Origin: Mycolicibacter algericus DSM 45454
Lineage (GTDB): Bacteria > Actinomycetota > Actinomycetes > Mycobacteriales > Mycobacteriaceae
Length of the DNA stretch: 64,000 nucleotides
NCBI RefSeq assembly: GCF_002086455.1
Contig: NZ_MVHC01000007.1
Location: forward strand, 124,001-188,000
Direction: 5' to 3'
Below the pieces are notes generated by a model. It ran no database searches. It was not told where the DNA came from and saw only the letters and a program-made list of their open reading frames with translations. Positions 49,844 to 57,807 of this stretch are shown here, piece by piece. Within the stretch, counting starts at the first letter, position 1; each line of letters opens with the position of its first letter. The translations under genes and the position numbers were made by a program.

Positions 49844-49858
49844 GAGAATCGTACTCTC
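49844..49858. promoter_or_regulatory. Operator O6, GAGAAT-CGT-ACTCTC (one mismatch)
   Basis: Differs from the shared core at one position. It is flanked by an outer inverted repeat (AGTCGT ... ACGACT, 49838-49866). It sits between the P450 operon (minus) and the ALDH-to-mce operon (plus, 50039). A further half-site, TGAGAAT, occurs at 50008-50014, 25 bp before the ALDH start. Confidence 0.5.
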
Positions 49859-50038
49859 GTACGACTGTTTCTGGCAAGGTTCCGGCGAAACCGCTCTCAA
49901 CAGGGATGATGTCGCATCGCGGGCTTGCCGTGGTGCAGTTCTGCGGTATGGATGGCTTCCGTTTCCGGCTTGAGTTCTCCCTCTCGAGATGTATGATTCG
50001 CCGCACATGAGAATGTAGTTACCCGGCGGGAGGCTTGC

Positions 50039-51553
50039 ATGGGTTCGCAGGAAACGGCAGCGACCATCACCGATGGTGCCGACGGTGCAAACGCCGCCGA
50101 GCACGTCGCCGCCCGGCACCTGCTGATCGACGGCAAGCTGGTGGGGGCGGACCGGACCTACCCCTCGCTGAACCCCGCTACCGGGGAAGTCCTGGGCTAC
50201 GCCCCCGAAGCCAGTGTCGAGCAGGCCAGGGCGGCGGTCGCGGCGGCGCGGCGGGCCTTTGACACCGGCGACTGGGCCACCGACGTCGCGCTGCGGGTGC
50301 GCTGCCTGGATCAGCTGCACCGGGCACTGATCGAGCACCGCGACGAATTCGCCGCGTTGACCATCGCCGAGGTCGGCGCCACCCCGGCGCTGACCCAGGG
50401 CGCGCAGCTGGACCAGCCGATCGCGATCGTGCGCTACTACGCCGATCTGCTCAAGGACTATCCGATGACCGAGGACCTCGGCAACATCGAGAGTCGCGGC
50501 ATGCTGCACCACCGCTGGGTTGAGAAAGAGGCCGCCGGCGTGGTCGCCGCGATCATCGCCTACAACTACCCCAACCAGCTGGCCTTGGCGAAGCTGGCCC
50601 CCGCGCTGGCCGCCGGGTGCACCGTGGTGCTCAAGGCCGCTCCGGACACCCCGCTGATCACGCTGGCGCTCGGCGAGCTGATCGCCAACCACACCGACAT
50701 CCCGGCCGGGGTGGTCAACGTGCTCAGTTCGTCGGACCCTGCGGTCGGCGCGGCACTGACCACCGACGCGGGCGTCGACATGGTCACCTTCACCGGTTCC
50801 ACCCCGACCGGGCGGGCGATCATGGCCGCCGCCAGCGAGACGCTCAAACGGGTCTTCCTGGAGTTGGGTGGCAAGTCCGCGGCGATCGTGCTCGACGACG
50901 CCGACTTCAACATGGCCGCGGTCTTCGCCTCGTTCTCGATGGTCACCCACGCCGGCCAGGGCTGCGCACTGACGTCGCGGTTGCTGGTGCCCAACAGTCA
51001 TCACGACGAGATCGTCGAGCTGATCAAGACCAACTTCTCGCATGTGCGCTACGGCGACCCGACCGACCCCAAGACGTATATGGGTCCGCTGATCAGCGCC
51101 AAGCAGCGCGACAAGGTCGACGGTATGGTGCAGCGCGCGGTGGCCGCGGGCGCCACCCTGGTGACCGGGGGCGAGAAGGTCGATCCCGGCTTCTTCTACA
51201 CCCCAACGCTGCTGACAGGAGTCGATCCGGACAGCGAGATCGCTCAGGAAGAGGTCTTCGGGCCGGTGCTGGCGGTCATCGGCTACGACGATGACGACGA
51301 CGCGGTACGCATCGCCAACAACTCGATCTATGGGCTGTCCGGCGCGGTCTTCGGTAGCCAGGACCGGGCGGTGGCCGTGGCGCGCCGGATCCGCACCGGA
51401 ACGTTCTCGATCAACGGCGGCAACTACTTCAGCCCGGACGCGCCGTTCGGCGGGTACAAGCAGTCCGGCATCGGCCGCGAGATGGGCGTCGCCGGGCTCG
51501 AAGAGTTCATGGAGTCCAAGACCTTCGCCGCACCCGTGGGAGCCGCCGAATGA
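50039..51553 (+). CDS. Aldehyde dehydrogenase
   Basis: 504 residues; ATG after GGGAGG. YNYPNQLALAKL, FTGSTPTGR, LELGGKSAAIVL (general base) and HAGQGCALTSRLLV (catalytic Cys). An N-terminal extension of about 25 residues precedes the ALDH fold. Fourth gene type shared with regions A and C (three ALDHs in the window). First gene of a long plus-strand operon; its stop overlaps the CoA-transferase start (ATGA). Confidence 0.92.
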   Translation: MGSQETAATITDGADGANAAEHVAARHLLIDGKLVGADRTYPSLNPATGEVLGYAPEASVEQARAAVAAARRAFDTGDWATDVALRVRCLDQLHRALIEHRDEFAALTIAEVGATPALTQGAQLDQPIAIVRYYADLLKDYPMTEDLGNIESRGMLHHRWVEKEAAGVVAAIIAYNYPNQLALAKLAPALAAGCTVVLKAAPDTPLITLALGELIANHTDIPAGVVNVLSSSDPAVGAALTTDAGVDMVTFTGSTPTGRAIMAAASETLKRVFLELGGKSAAIVLDDADFNMAAVFASFSMVTHAGQGCALTSRLLVPNSHHDEIVELIKTNFSHVRYGDPTDPKTYMGPLISAKQRDKVDGMVQRAVAAGATLVTGGEKVDPGFFYTPTLLTGVDPDSEIAQEEVFGPVLAVIGYDDDDDAVRIANNSIYGLSGAVFGSQDRAVAVARRIRTGTFSINGGNYFSPDAPFGGYKQSGIGREMGVAGLEEFMESKTFAAPVGAAE

Positions 51554-52755
51554 GGCCACTGGAGGGGGTCCGCGTCCTGGAGGTCGCGATGTACGGGTTC
51601 GTCCCGTCGGCCGGTGCGGTACTGGCGGAGTGGGGCGCCGAGGTGATCAAGGTCGAGCATGCGGTGACCGGTGACCCGCAGCGCGGGCTGCGGCAGACCG
51701 GCATGCTGCGGGTGGAGGGCGACCCCAACCCCAACATCGAGCACGCCAACCGCGGCAAGCGCAGCATCGGGCTGGACGTGTCAACGCCCGAGGGCCGCGA
51801 GGTGCTGCTCGAATTGGCAAAGCGCGCCGACGTTTTCCTCACCAGTTTCCTTCCCGGTCACCGCCGCAAGTTCGCCATGGACGTCGACGACATCCGCGCG
51901 GTCAACCCGAAGATCGTCTACGCCCGGGGCAGCGCGCTGGGTCCCCGCGGCATCGAATCGGAGAAGGGCGGCTACGACATGACCGCCTTCTGGTGTCGCG
52001 CCGGCACCGCCGCGACCATCACCCCGCCCGGTATCGAGGGCATGATCGCGCCGCCCGGACCGGCCTACGGTGACACCATCTCGGGCACCAATCTGGCCGG
52101 TGGTATCGCGGCGGCACTGTTCAAGCGCGAGCGCACCGGTGAGCCGTCGGTGGTGGATGTGTCCCTGCTGGGCAGCGGCCTGTGGGCCATGGGCCACACC
52201 GTCGCCTTGACCAGTCATCTGGGCGAACGGCTGGTCCAACAGCCGCCCGGGGTGCACGGCTCGCCGATCAACCCGCTGGTCGGGGTCTACGCGACCGCCG
52301 ACGAACGCTACATCTCGTTCGTGATGATGCAGCCCACCAAATTCTGGGCGGATGTGTGCCGACACATGGAACTCGACGACTACATCGACGATCCCCGGTT
52401 CGCCACCGCCCAGTCGTTCGCCGAGCACACCCCGGCGGCGGTGGAAATCCTGCGCGAGGCGATGTCCAAGCGAACGCTGCCCGAGTGGAGTGAGCGCTTT
52501 GCCACATTGGCCGGGCCGTGGGCACCGGTCCAGGACACCTTGCAGGCCGCCCAGGACGCGCAGATCCGCGCCAACGAATACATCGTGCAGGCAGGCGAAC
52601 TCGAGTTGGTCGCCAACCCGGTGCAGTTCGACGTGGCCGCCCCGGCGGCCGGCCCGGCGCCCGGGTTCGCCGAGCAGACCGACGAGATCCTGGAAGAACT
52701 CGGGTTGGACTGGGACCGCATCATCGAACTCAAGACCGCCGGCGCGGTCACCTAG
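51550..52755 (+). CDS. Family III CoA-transferase (CaiB/BaiF type)
   Basis: 401 residues. Starts MRPLEGVRVLEVAMYGFVPS; contains EWGAEVIKVEH, NRGKRSIGLDVSTPEGR and the catalytic Asp region SEKGGYDMTAFW. These enzymes move CoA between carboxylates and can replace an acyl-CoA synthetase at a pathway entry. Also seen in steroid side-chain and bile-acid pathways as BaiF/BaiK or AMACR relatives; racemase activity cannot be excluded. Confidence 0.9.
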   Translation: MRPLEGVRVLEVAMYGFVPSAGAVLAEWGAEVIKVEHAVTGDPQRGLRQTGMLRVEGDPNPNIEHANRGKRSIGLDVSTPEGREVLLELAKRADVFLTSFLPGHRRKFAMDVDDIRAVNPKIVYARGSALGPRGIESEKGGYDMTAFWCRAGTAATITPPGIEGMIAPPGPAYGDTISGTNLAGGIAAALFKRERTGEPSVVDVSLLGSGLWAMGHTVALTSHLGERLVQQPPGVHGSPINPLVGVYATADERYISFVMMQPTKFWADVCRHMELDDYIDDPRFATAQSFAEHTPAAVEILREAMSKRTLPEWSERFATLAGPWAPVQDTLQAAQDAQIRANEYIVQAGELELVANPVQFDVAAPAAGPAPGFAEQTDEILEELGLDWDRIIELKTAGAVT

Positions 52756-52763
52756 GTCATGCG

Positions 52764-53954
52764 ATGCCGCACGTAGCTTCGATCGGTACCTACCTGCCGT
52801 GCTGGGGAACGCCCCAGCGCCGGCTGATCGGTGACGACGAGGATGCCATCACGCTGGCTGTCGAGGCCGGCCGTGCGGCGTTGACCGGCGGTGGCGCGGT
52901 GGAGCGCCTGGTGGTGGTCAGTCGTGACTTTCCGCTGACCGACAGCAGCAACGCCGCGGTGTTGCTGGCCGGCCTGGGCCTCGATCCCGAACTCGAGGTG
53001 GTCGAGCGTCTCGGCGGCGCCCCGGCCGCCCTGGACGCGCTCAGCTCGGCCCGGCCGCGCACCCTGATCATCGGGGTCGACCTGGACCCGGCCGGCGCCG
53101 CGGCGGTGCTCACCGCCGAGAACGGACTGCGTATCCGGACCGCAGCCCGTATCGCCCGCAGTCTGCCGGTGCGCACCCGCAACGACGGGGTGGTGCACGA
53201 CTACGGCGACCCGCGACTGCTCTACGAGCGGGGCGTGGTGGCGTCGCTGGTGGCCGCCTGGGCGGAGACACCGGTGATGCTCGCCGGGGTGGAACATGAC
53301 CGCGCGGTGGAACTCTGCACCGGTAAGCCCGCTCCGCTGCCGACCACCGGTGCCAGCTCGGGGCTGTTCGCGCTGGCGGTGTTGGCCGAGACGCAGATGG
53401 TGGGTCCGCTGCTGGCGGCCGAGCAGGCCAACTTGTCCGGGATCACCGTCGTCGAAGGCGAGGCGCCGGTGCACCGGCACGAACCGGCGGCCCGGCCGAT
53501 CCCCGAGCGGGTGCACACTCCCGGCGCGGACCTGCCGATTTCGCTGGCCGCCTACGAGCGTGCCTTCGAAGCCAAGGTCCGCTGGGAGGCGGGCAAGCAT
53601 CCGGACAGCGACGAACTCGACTTCCCGCCGCGTTACCGCGTCGGCGACGACTCGACGCTGAGCACCAACTACGAGCTCGTTGAGCTGCCCCGCGTCGGCA
53701 CGGTCTATACCGAGGTGACCGTACAGATCCCGGTGCCCGGGCTGACCACCCCGTACTCGCTGGTCATCGTCGAGCTCGATGACGTGGCGGTCCGCGCGCT
53801 GGTGAAGGTGACGGGAGCGCCGGCCGGCAGCGCCTGGATCGGTGACCGGGGCCGGCTGGTGCTGCGCCGGATCGCGGTGCGCTCCGGGGTGCCCGACTAC
53901 GGATACGCCTTCGAGCCCTTCGACCCGTCGGAACAACCCGAGGCTGTCGCATGA
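52764..53954 (+). CDS. HMG-CoA-synthase-like / DUF35 fusion lacking the catalytic Cys
   Basis: 396 residues. The N-terminal part (about 1-250) resembles the thiolase/HMG-CoA-synthase fold (GTYLPCWGTPQRRL, SSNAAVLLAGLGLDPELEVVE). The C-terminal part (about 275-390) is an OB-fold DUF35 domain (YEVTVQIPVPGL-like strand, PYSLVIVELDDVAVRALV) without zinc-ribbon cysteines. At the HMG-CoA-synthase nucleophile region I read RLGGAPAALDAL, with no Cys. In archaea HMG-CoA synthase, DUF35 and thiolase form one complex; the next real gene here is a thiolase. A scaffold for that thiolase is plausible. Confidence 0.75.
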   Translation: MPHVASIGTYLPCWGTPQRRLIGDDEDAITLAVEAGRAALTGGGAVERLVVVSRDFPLTDSSNAAVLLAGLGLDPELEVVERLGGAPAALDALSSARPRTLIIGVDLDPAGAAAVLTAENGLRIRTAARIARSLPVRTRNDGVVHDYGDPRLLYERGVVASLVAAWAETPVMLAGVEHDRAVELCTGKPAPLPTTGASSGLFALAVLAETQMVGPLLAAEQANLSGITVVEGEAPVHRHEPAARPIPERVHTPGADLPISLAAYERAFEAKVRWEAGKHPDSDELDFPPRYRVGDDSTLSTNYELVELPRVGTVYTEVTVQIPVPGLTTPYSLVIVELDDVAVRALVKVTGAPAGSAWIGDRGRLVLRRIAVRSGVPDYGYAFEPFDPSEQPEAVA

Positions 53955-53960
53955 GGAGCG

Positions 53961-54200
53961 GCGCATGAGACCGCCGGCGACGATGCAGAGCGGAGTCCCC
54001 AGCTGCGAAGCAGCGCGGGACGGAGTGATGCTGAGGAGCGGCGCATGAGACCGCCGGCGACGATGCAGAGCGGAGTCCCCAGCTGCGAAGCAGCGCGGGA
54101 CGGAGTGATGCTGAGGAGCGGCGCATGAGACCGCCGGCGACGATGCAGAGCGGAGTCCCCAGCTGCGAAGCAGCGCGGGACGGAGTGATGCTGAGGAACG
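53961..54200 (+). repeat. Three tandem 80-bp repeats carrying ATGA-linked mini-ORFs (MIRU-like)
   Basis: Three identical 80-bp units (53961-54040, 54041-54120, 54121-54200; one base differs near the end of the last). Each holds an ATG (53965, 54045, 54125), a 27-codon frame ending in a TGA that overlaps the next unit's ATG as ATGA, and a GAGGAG ribosome site. A five-codon frame at 53951 links the preceding stop to the first unit, and the last unit's TGA overlaps the thiolase ATG at 54205. This inserted, polar, ATGA-linked structure resembles mycobacterial interspersed repetitive units, though I cannot confirm sequence relatedness. Confidence 0.85.
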
Positions 54201-54204
54201 GCGC

Positions 54205-55371
54205 ATGAGACGCGTAGCCATCGTCGGCGCCGGGATGACGCCGTTCCGGGAGCACTTCGCGCTGGGCATCAAGGACCTACTGCCGATGGCCTTCGCCGAG
54301 TGTGCCGCCAGCGTGGACAAGGGCCTGGCCAAAACCGATGTGCAGGCGGCCTGGTTCGGGGCGCTGGGCACCACCGACGGCTTTCCGTCCGGGATCCTGG
54401 CCGACACCTTGGGACTGCCCGACCTACCGGTTACGCGGGTGGAGAACTCCTGCGCCACCGGCAATGACGCGGTCCGCAACGCGTTGTTCGGCGTCGCGTC
54501 CGGGGCGGTCGACGTGGCGCTGGTGATCGGTGCCGACAAGCTGCGGGAGACCGCCACCAAGGACATGCTCTGGGCCTGGGAGGAAACCGCGCGCGACATG
54601 GCGTGGGACTACCCGCTTGGGTTGGTCGCGCCGGCCGGTTTCGCCCTGCACGTACGGCGCTATCTGCACGAGTCGCCCGCTACCCGCGAGCACCTGGCGA
54701 TGGTGGCGGTGAAGAACCACCGGCACGGAACCAGTAACCCCCGCGCGCGGCTGCGTTTCGAGATCACCATGCAGCAGGCCCTCGAAGCGCCCATGGTGGC
54801 TTCCCCGTTCGGGGTGTACGACTGCGCCCCACAGAGCGACGGCGCCGCCGCCCTGGTGCTGGCCGCCGAGGACGTGGTGGATCGCTTCACCGATCGGCCG
54901 GTGTGGATCCGCGGGGTGGGGCTGGGTCTGGACGCGGTGATGCATCAGCACAAACGGGACATGACGACGTTTCCGGCGACATTGCGCGCCGCCAAGCAGG
55001 CCTTCGCCATGGCCGGGCTGACGCCGTCGGACATCGATGTCGCCGAGGTGCACGACTATTTCACCGGTGTGGAGATGATCAGCTACGAAGACCTCGGCTT
55101 CGCCGAACGGTTCGAAGCCCACAAGTTGCTCGAAGCCGAGGTGACCAGTGTCGGTGGCGCATTGCCGGTCAATCCCAGCGGTGGTTTGAAGTCCAAAGGC
55201 CACCCGCCGGGGGCCACCGGTGTGGCACAGTGCGTAGAACTCTTCGAGCAGTTGCGCGGGACAGCGGTCAATCAGGTCGATGGCGCCCGGATCGGCTTGG
55301 CGCACAACATCGGAGGGCCAACTGCGGTGGCGGCGGTCACCATCGTGGAAGGGGGCGGCGATGGCGCTTAG
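54205..55371 (+). CDS. Thiolase, SCPx/acetyl-CoA acetyltransferase type
   Basis: 388 residues. Nucleophile NSCATGNDAVRNAL, then VGADKLRE, DVAEVHDYFTGVEMI, and NPSGGLKSKGHPPGATGVAQ (His/Cys-loop region of the SCPx group). Catalyses CoA-dependent cleavage of a 3-oxoacyl-CoA, the last step of beta-oxidation. Its start is fused by ATGA to the last 80-bp repeat. The preceding HMG-CoA-synthase-like/DUF35 protein may be its partner. Confidence 0.9.
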   Translation: MRRVAIVGAGMTPFREHFALGIKDLLPMAFAECAASVDKGLAKTDVQAAWFGALGTTDGFPSGILADTLGLPDLPVTRVENSCATGNDAVRNALFGVASGAVDVALVIGADKLRETATKDMLWAWEETARDMAWDYPLGLVAPAGFALHVRRYLHESPATREHLAMVAVKNHRHGTSNPRARLRFEITMQQALEAPMVASPFGVYDCAPQSDGAAALVLAAEDVVDRFTDRPVWIRGVGLGLDAVMHQHKRDMTTFPATLRAAKQAFAMAGLTPSDIDVAEVHDYFTGVEMISYEDLGFAERFEAHKLLEAEVTSVGGALPVNPSGGLKSKGHPPGATGVAQCVELFEQLRGTAVNQVDGARIGLAHNIGGPTAVAAVTIVEGGGDGA

Positions 55372-55435
55372 CGGCACGGCGGCGCTTCCCATCCACATTG
55401 ACGTGACCGTCAATAACTGGGCGGCGGTGCGGTAA
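55361..55435 (+). CDS. Possible 24-codon coupling ORF between thiolase and mceA
   Basis: ATG at 55361 overlaps the end of the thiolase gene; the TAA overlaps the mceA ATG as TAATG. It encodes 24 residues starting MALSGTAALPIHIDVTVNNW. No ribosome site is obvious apart from GGGGGCGGCG. It may only couple translation, or be a scar where yrbE genes would normally lie. Confidence 0.3.
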   Translation: MALSGTAALPIHIDVTVNNWAAVR

Positions 55436-56736
55436 TGGTGCTGGGGGCAACCGCCGATCCACCGCTGGACCGGGAACACGGCGAGCAGAGCCAACAGGAG
55501 GCTGCGGCAGGGCGGCATCGGCCCACCGGCCAGCGGCGAGAGTCGCCGGCCTATGTGCGGCCGATGATCGGGCTGCTGACGATCCTGACGATCGCGGCGC
55601 TCGTCGCGCTGCCGATCGCGCTGTTCCGCGGCAGCTTCACCCGCACGGTGCCGGTCACGGTGCTGTCCCAGCGCGCCGGTCTGGTGATGTACCCCGACGC
55701 CAAGGTCAAGCTGCGCGGCGTCCAGGTGGGCAAGGTCGGGTCCATCGAGCCGCTGGCGGATGGCACCGCCGTGCTGCGACTGGAGATGCAACCCGACCAG
55801 CTGCGGCTGATCCCGGCGAACGTCACCGCCCGAATCGCCTCCACGACGGTGTTCGGGGCCAAATCCGTCGAGCTGGTGGCGCCCCCGGACCCGGAGGCGA
55901 CCAGATTGCACGCCGGTCAGGTGCTGGCCGGCGAGCACGTCACCGTCGAGATCAACACGGTGTTCCAACAGCTGGTGCGGGTGTTGGACAAGATCGACCC
56001 GAAGAAGCTGAACGAAACGCTCAGCGCCGTCTCGACGGCGTTCAACGGACGCGGGCAGAAACTGGGGCAGGCGCTGACCGACTTCGACAAGCTACTGGCA
56101 GAGCTCGAGCCCAGCCTGGACACCCTCGAACATGAGGCCGCCACGATGCCACCGGTGTTTCGGTCTTACGCCGATGCGGCGCCGGATCTCACCGCTGCGC
56201 TCAACGCCACCAGCACCATGAGTGAAAGCATCGTGGCCGAACGCAACAGCCTGGACAACTTCCTGCTCAGCGCCATCGGCCTGGCCGATACCGGCAACGA
56301 GGTACTGGGCGAGAACCGGCAGGGACTGACCGACCTGACGCGGGTGCTGGAGCCGACCGCACAACTGCTGGACAAATACAATGACGAACTCGGCTGTTCG
56401 ATCGGCGGTTTGGTGCCGTTCGCCAAATCCCCGCCCTTCAACGTCCCCGGCATCATCATCACCGCCAGCTTCACCCTGGCCAAGGAACGCTACCGCTACC
56501 CCGACCACCTACCGAAGGTGGCGGCCCGCTCCGACCGCTCCTACTGCACGGAACTGGGCCTGCCCGACGTACCGCCCGAATACCGGGTGCCCGCGTTGAT
56601 CGCCGATGTCGGAGCCAACCCGTATGAATACGGCAACCAAGGCATCCTGCTGAACTCCGACGGCCTCAAGCAGGCGCTGTTCGGGCCGATCGGCGGACCG
56701 CCCCGCAACAGCGCCCAGGTGGGGATGCCCGGATGA
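55435..56736 (+). CDS. mceA: Mce family protein A
   Basis: 433 residues. A cytoplasmic stretch of about 40 residues, one membrane helix (MIGLLTILTIAALVALPIALF, about 43-63), then the Mce/MlaD domain with KVKLRGVQVGKVGSIEPLADG, and a helical domain. Mce proteins form a tunnel that carries lipids such as cholesterol from the cell envelope to a YrbE/MceG ABC transporter. Normally mceA follows yrbEA and yrbEB; here it follows a thiolase. The N-terminal extension before the helix is common in mycobacterial MceA proteins. Confidence 0.92.
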   Translation: MVLGATADPPLDREHGEQSQQEAAAGRHRPTGQRRESPAYVRPMIGLLTILTIAALVALPIALFRGSFTRTVPVTVLSQRAGLVMYPDAKVKLRGVQVGKVGSIEPLADGTAVLRLEMQPDQLRLIPANVTARIASTTVFGAKSVELVAPPDPEATRLHAGQVLAGEHVTVEINTVFQQLVRVLDKIDPKKLNETLSAVSTAFNGRGQKLGQALTDFDKLLAELEPSLDTLEHEAATMPPVFRSYADAAPDLTAALNATSTMSESIVAERNSLDNFLLSAIGLADTGNEVLGENRQGLTDLTRVLEPTAQLLDKYNDELGCSIGGLVPFAKSPPFNVPGIIITASFTLAKERYRYPDHLPKVAARSDRSYCTELGLPDVPPEYRVPALIADVGANPYEYGNQGILLNSDGLKQALFGPIGGPPRNSAQVGMPG

Positions 56737-57761
56737 GACGCGACATGGGGCCACTGGTCAAGTTCGGGATCTATGCCGTGGTGATGGTGCTGGCCACGAT
56801 CTTTCTGTTCGCGATCTTCGCCGAGGTCCGGACCGGCCCGACGGCGGGCTACCAGGCGGTCTTCTCCGACGCCTCCCGGCTGAAAGCCGGGGACAGCGTG
56901 CGAGTCGCCGGCGTTCGGGTCGGCACCGTCGGTCGCGTCGCGCTGCGCCCGGACGGCACGGTGCTGGTGAAATTCCAGGCTGACCGCAACATTTCGCTCA
57001 CCACCGGCACTCAGGCCGCGGTGCGCTACTTGAATCTGGTCGGCGACCGCTACCTGGAACTGACCGACGGGCCCGGCTCGACCCGGCTGTTGCCGGTCGG
57101 CTCGGAGATCCCGCTGGAGCGGACCGCGCCCGCACTGGATCTGGACCTGCTGCTCAACGGCCTCAAGCCGGTGATCCGCGGACTGAACCCACAGGACGTC
57201 AACTCGCTCACCGCATCGCTGATCCAGATCATGCAGGGCCAGGGCGGCACCATCGACTCACTGCTGTCTCGGACATCGTCGTTCTCGAACTCCCTGGCGG
57301 ACAACAACCAAGTGATCGAGTCCCTGATCGACCAACTGCGCGCCACGCTGGCCACCTTGTCCAACGGCGACAAGCGGTTTTCCGGGGCGATCGATCGACT
57401 GGGCAAGCTGGTCGCCGGCTTGGCGGCCGACCGCGACCCGATCGGCACCGCGGTGACGGCCCTGGACCGCGGCACCGCGTCGCTGGCCGATCTGCTCGGC
57501 AACGCCCGCGATCCACTGACCAACACGATCACCCAGGTCGATCGGTTGACCACCGCGATAAACGCCGATCTGGCCGGCCTGGACATGTCGATACAGAAGG
57601 CGCCGGAGAACTACCGCAAGGCTATCCGGCTCGGCGCCTACGGCGGATTCATCCAGTACTACATCTGCGCCGTGCAGGTCCGGGTCAGCGACACCCAGGG
57701 CCGGACGGCGGTATTCCCCTGGATCAAAGCGGAGGAGGGCCGATGCAGCGACACCGACTGA
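56733..57761 (+). CDS. mceB: Mce family protein B
   Basis: 342 residues. Membrane helix FGIYAVVMVLATIFLFAIFA near residue 10, then the MlaD domain AGDSVRVAGVRVGTVGRVALRPDG. The helical region (NPQDVNSLTASLIQIMQGQGGTI) and the conserved end IRLGAYGGFIQYYICAV are MceB traits. ATGA overlap with mceA. Confidence 0.93.
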   Translation: MRRDMGPLVKFGIYAVVMVLATIFLFAIFAEVRTGPTAGYQAVFSDASRLKAGDSVRVAGVRVGTVGRVALRPDGTVLVKFQADRNISLTTGTQAAVRYLNLVGDRYLELTDGPGSTRLLPVGSEIPLERTAPALDLDLLLNGLKPVIRGLNPQDVNSLTASLIQIMQGQGGTIDSLLSRTSSFSNSLADNNQVIESLIDQLRATLATLSNGDKRFSGAIDRLGKLVAGLAADRDPIGTAVTALDRGTASLADLLGNARDPLTNTITQVDRLTTAINADLAGLDMSIQKAPENYRKAIRLGAYGGFIQYYICAVQVRVSDTQGRTAVFPWIKAEEGRCSDTD

Positions 57762-57807
57762 GCGGCGTGCTGCCCGCCGCTGCGCCGGTACAGCGGGGGA
57801 GCCACCG

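Noticed and set aside
49799..51559. Antisense frame of 586 codons opposite the aldehyde dehydrogenase
   Set aside because: No recognisable domain; the plus strand has intact ALDH motifs.
53961..54200. CRISPR array
   Set aside because: The units are 80 bp, directly abutting and identical, with no variable spacers and no cas genes; they are tandem repeats linked to translation starts.
53764..54255. Minus-strand repetitive protein across the 80-bp repeats
   Set aside because: Produced only because the repeat leaves a frame open; no start signal and it overlaps two real plus-strand genes.
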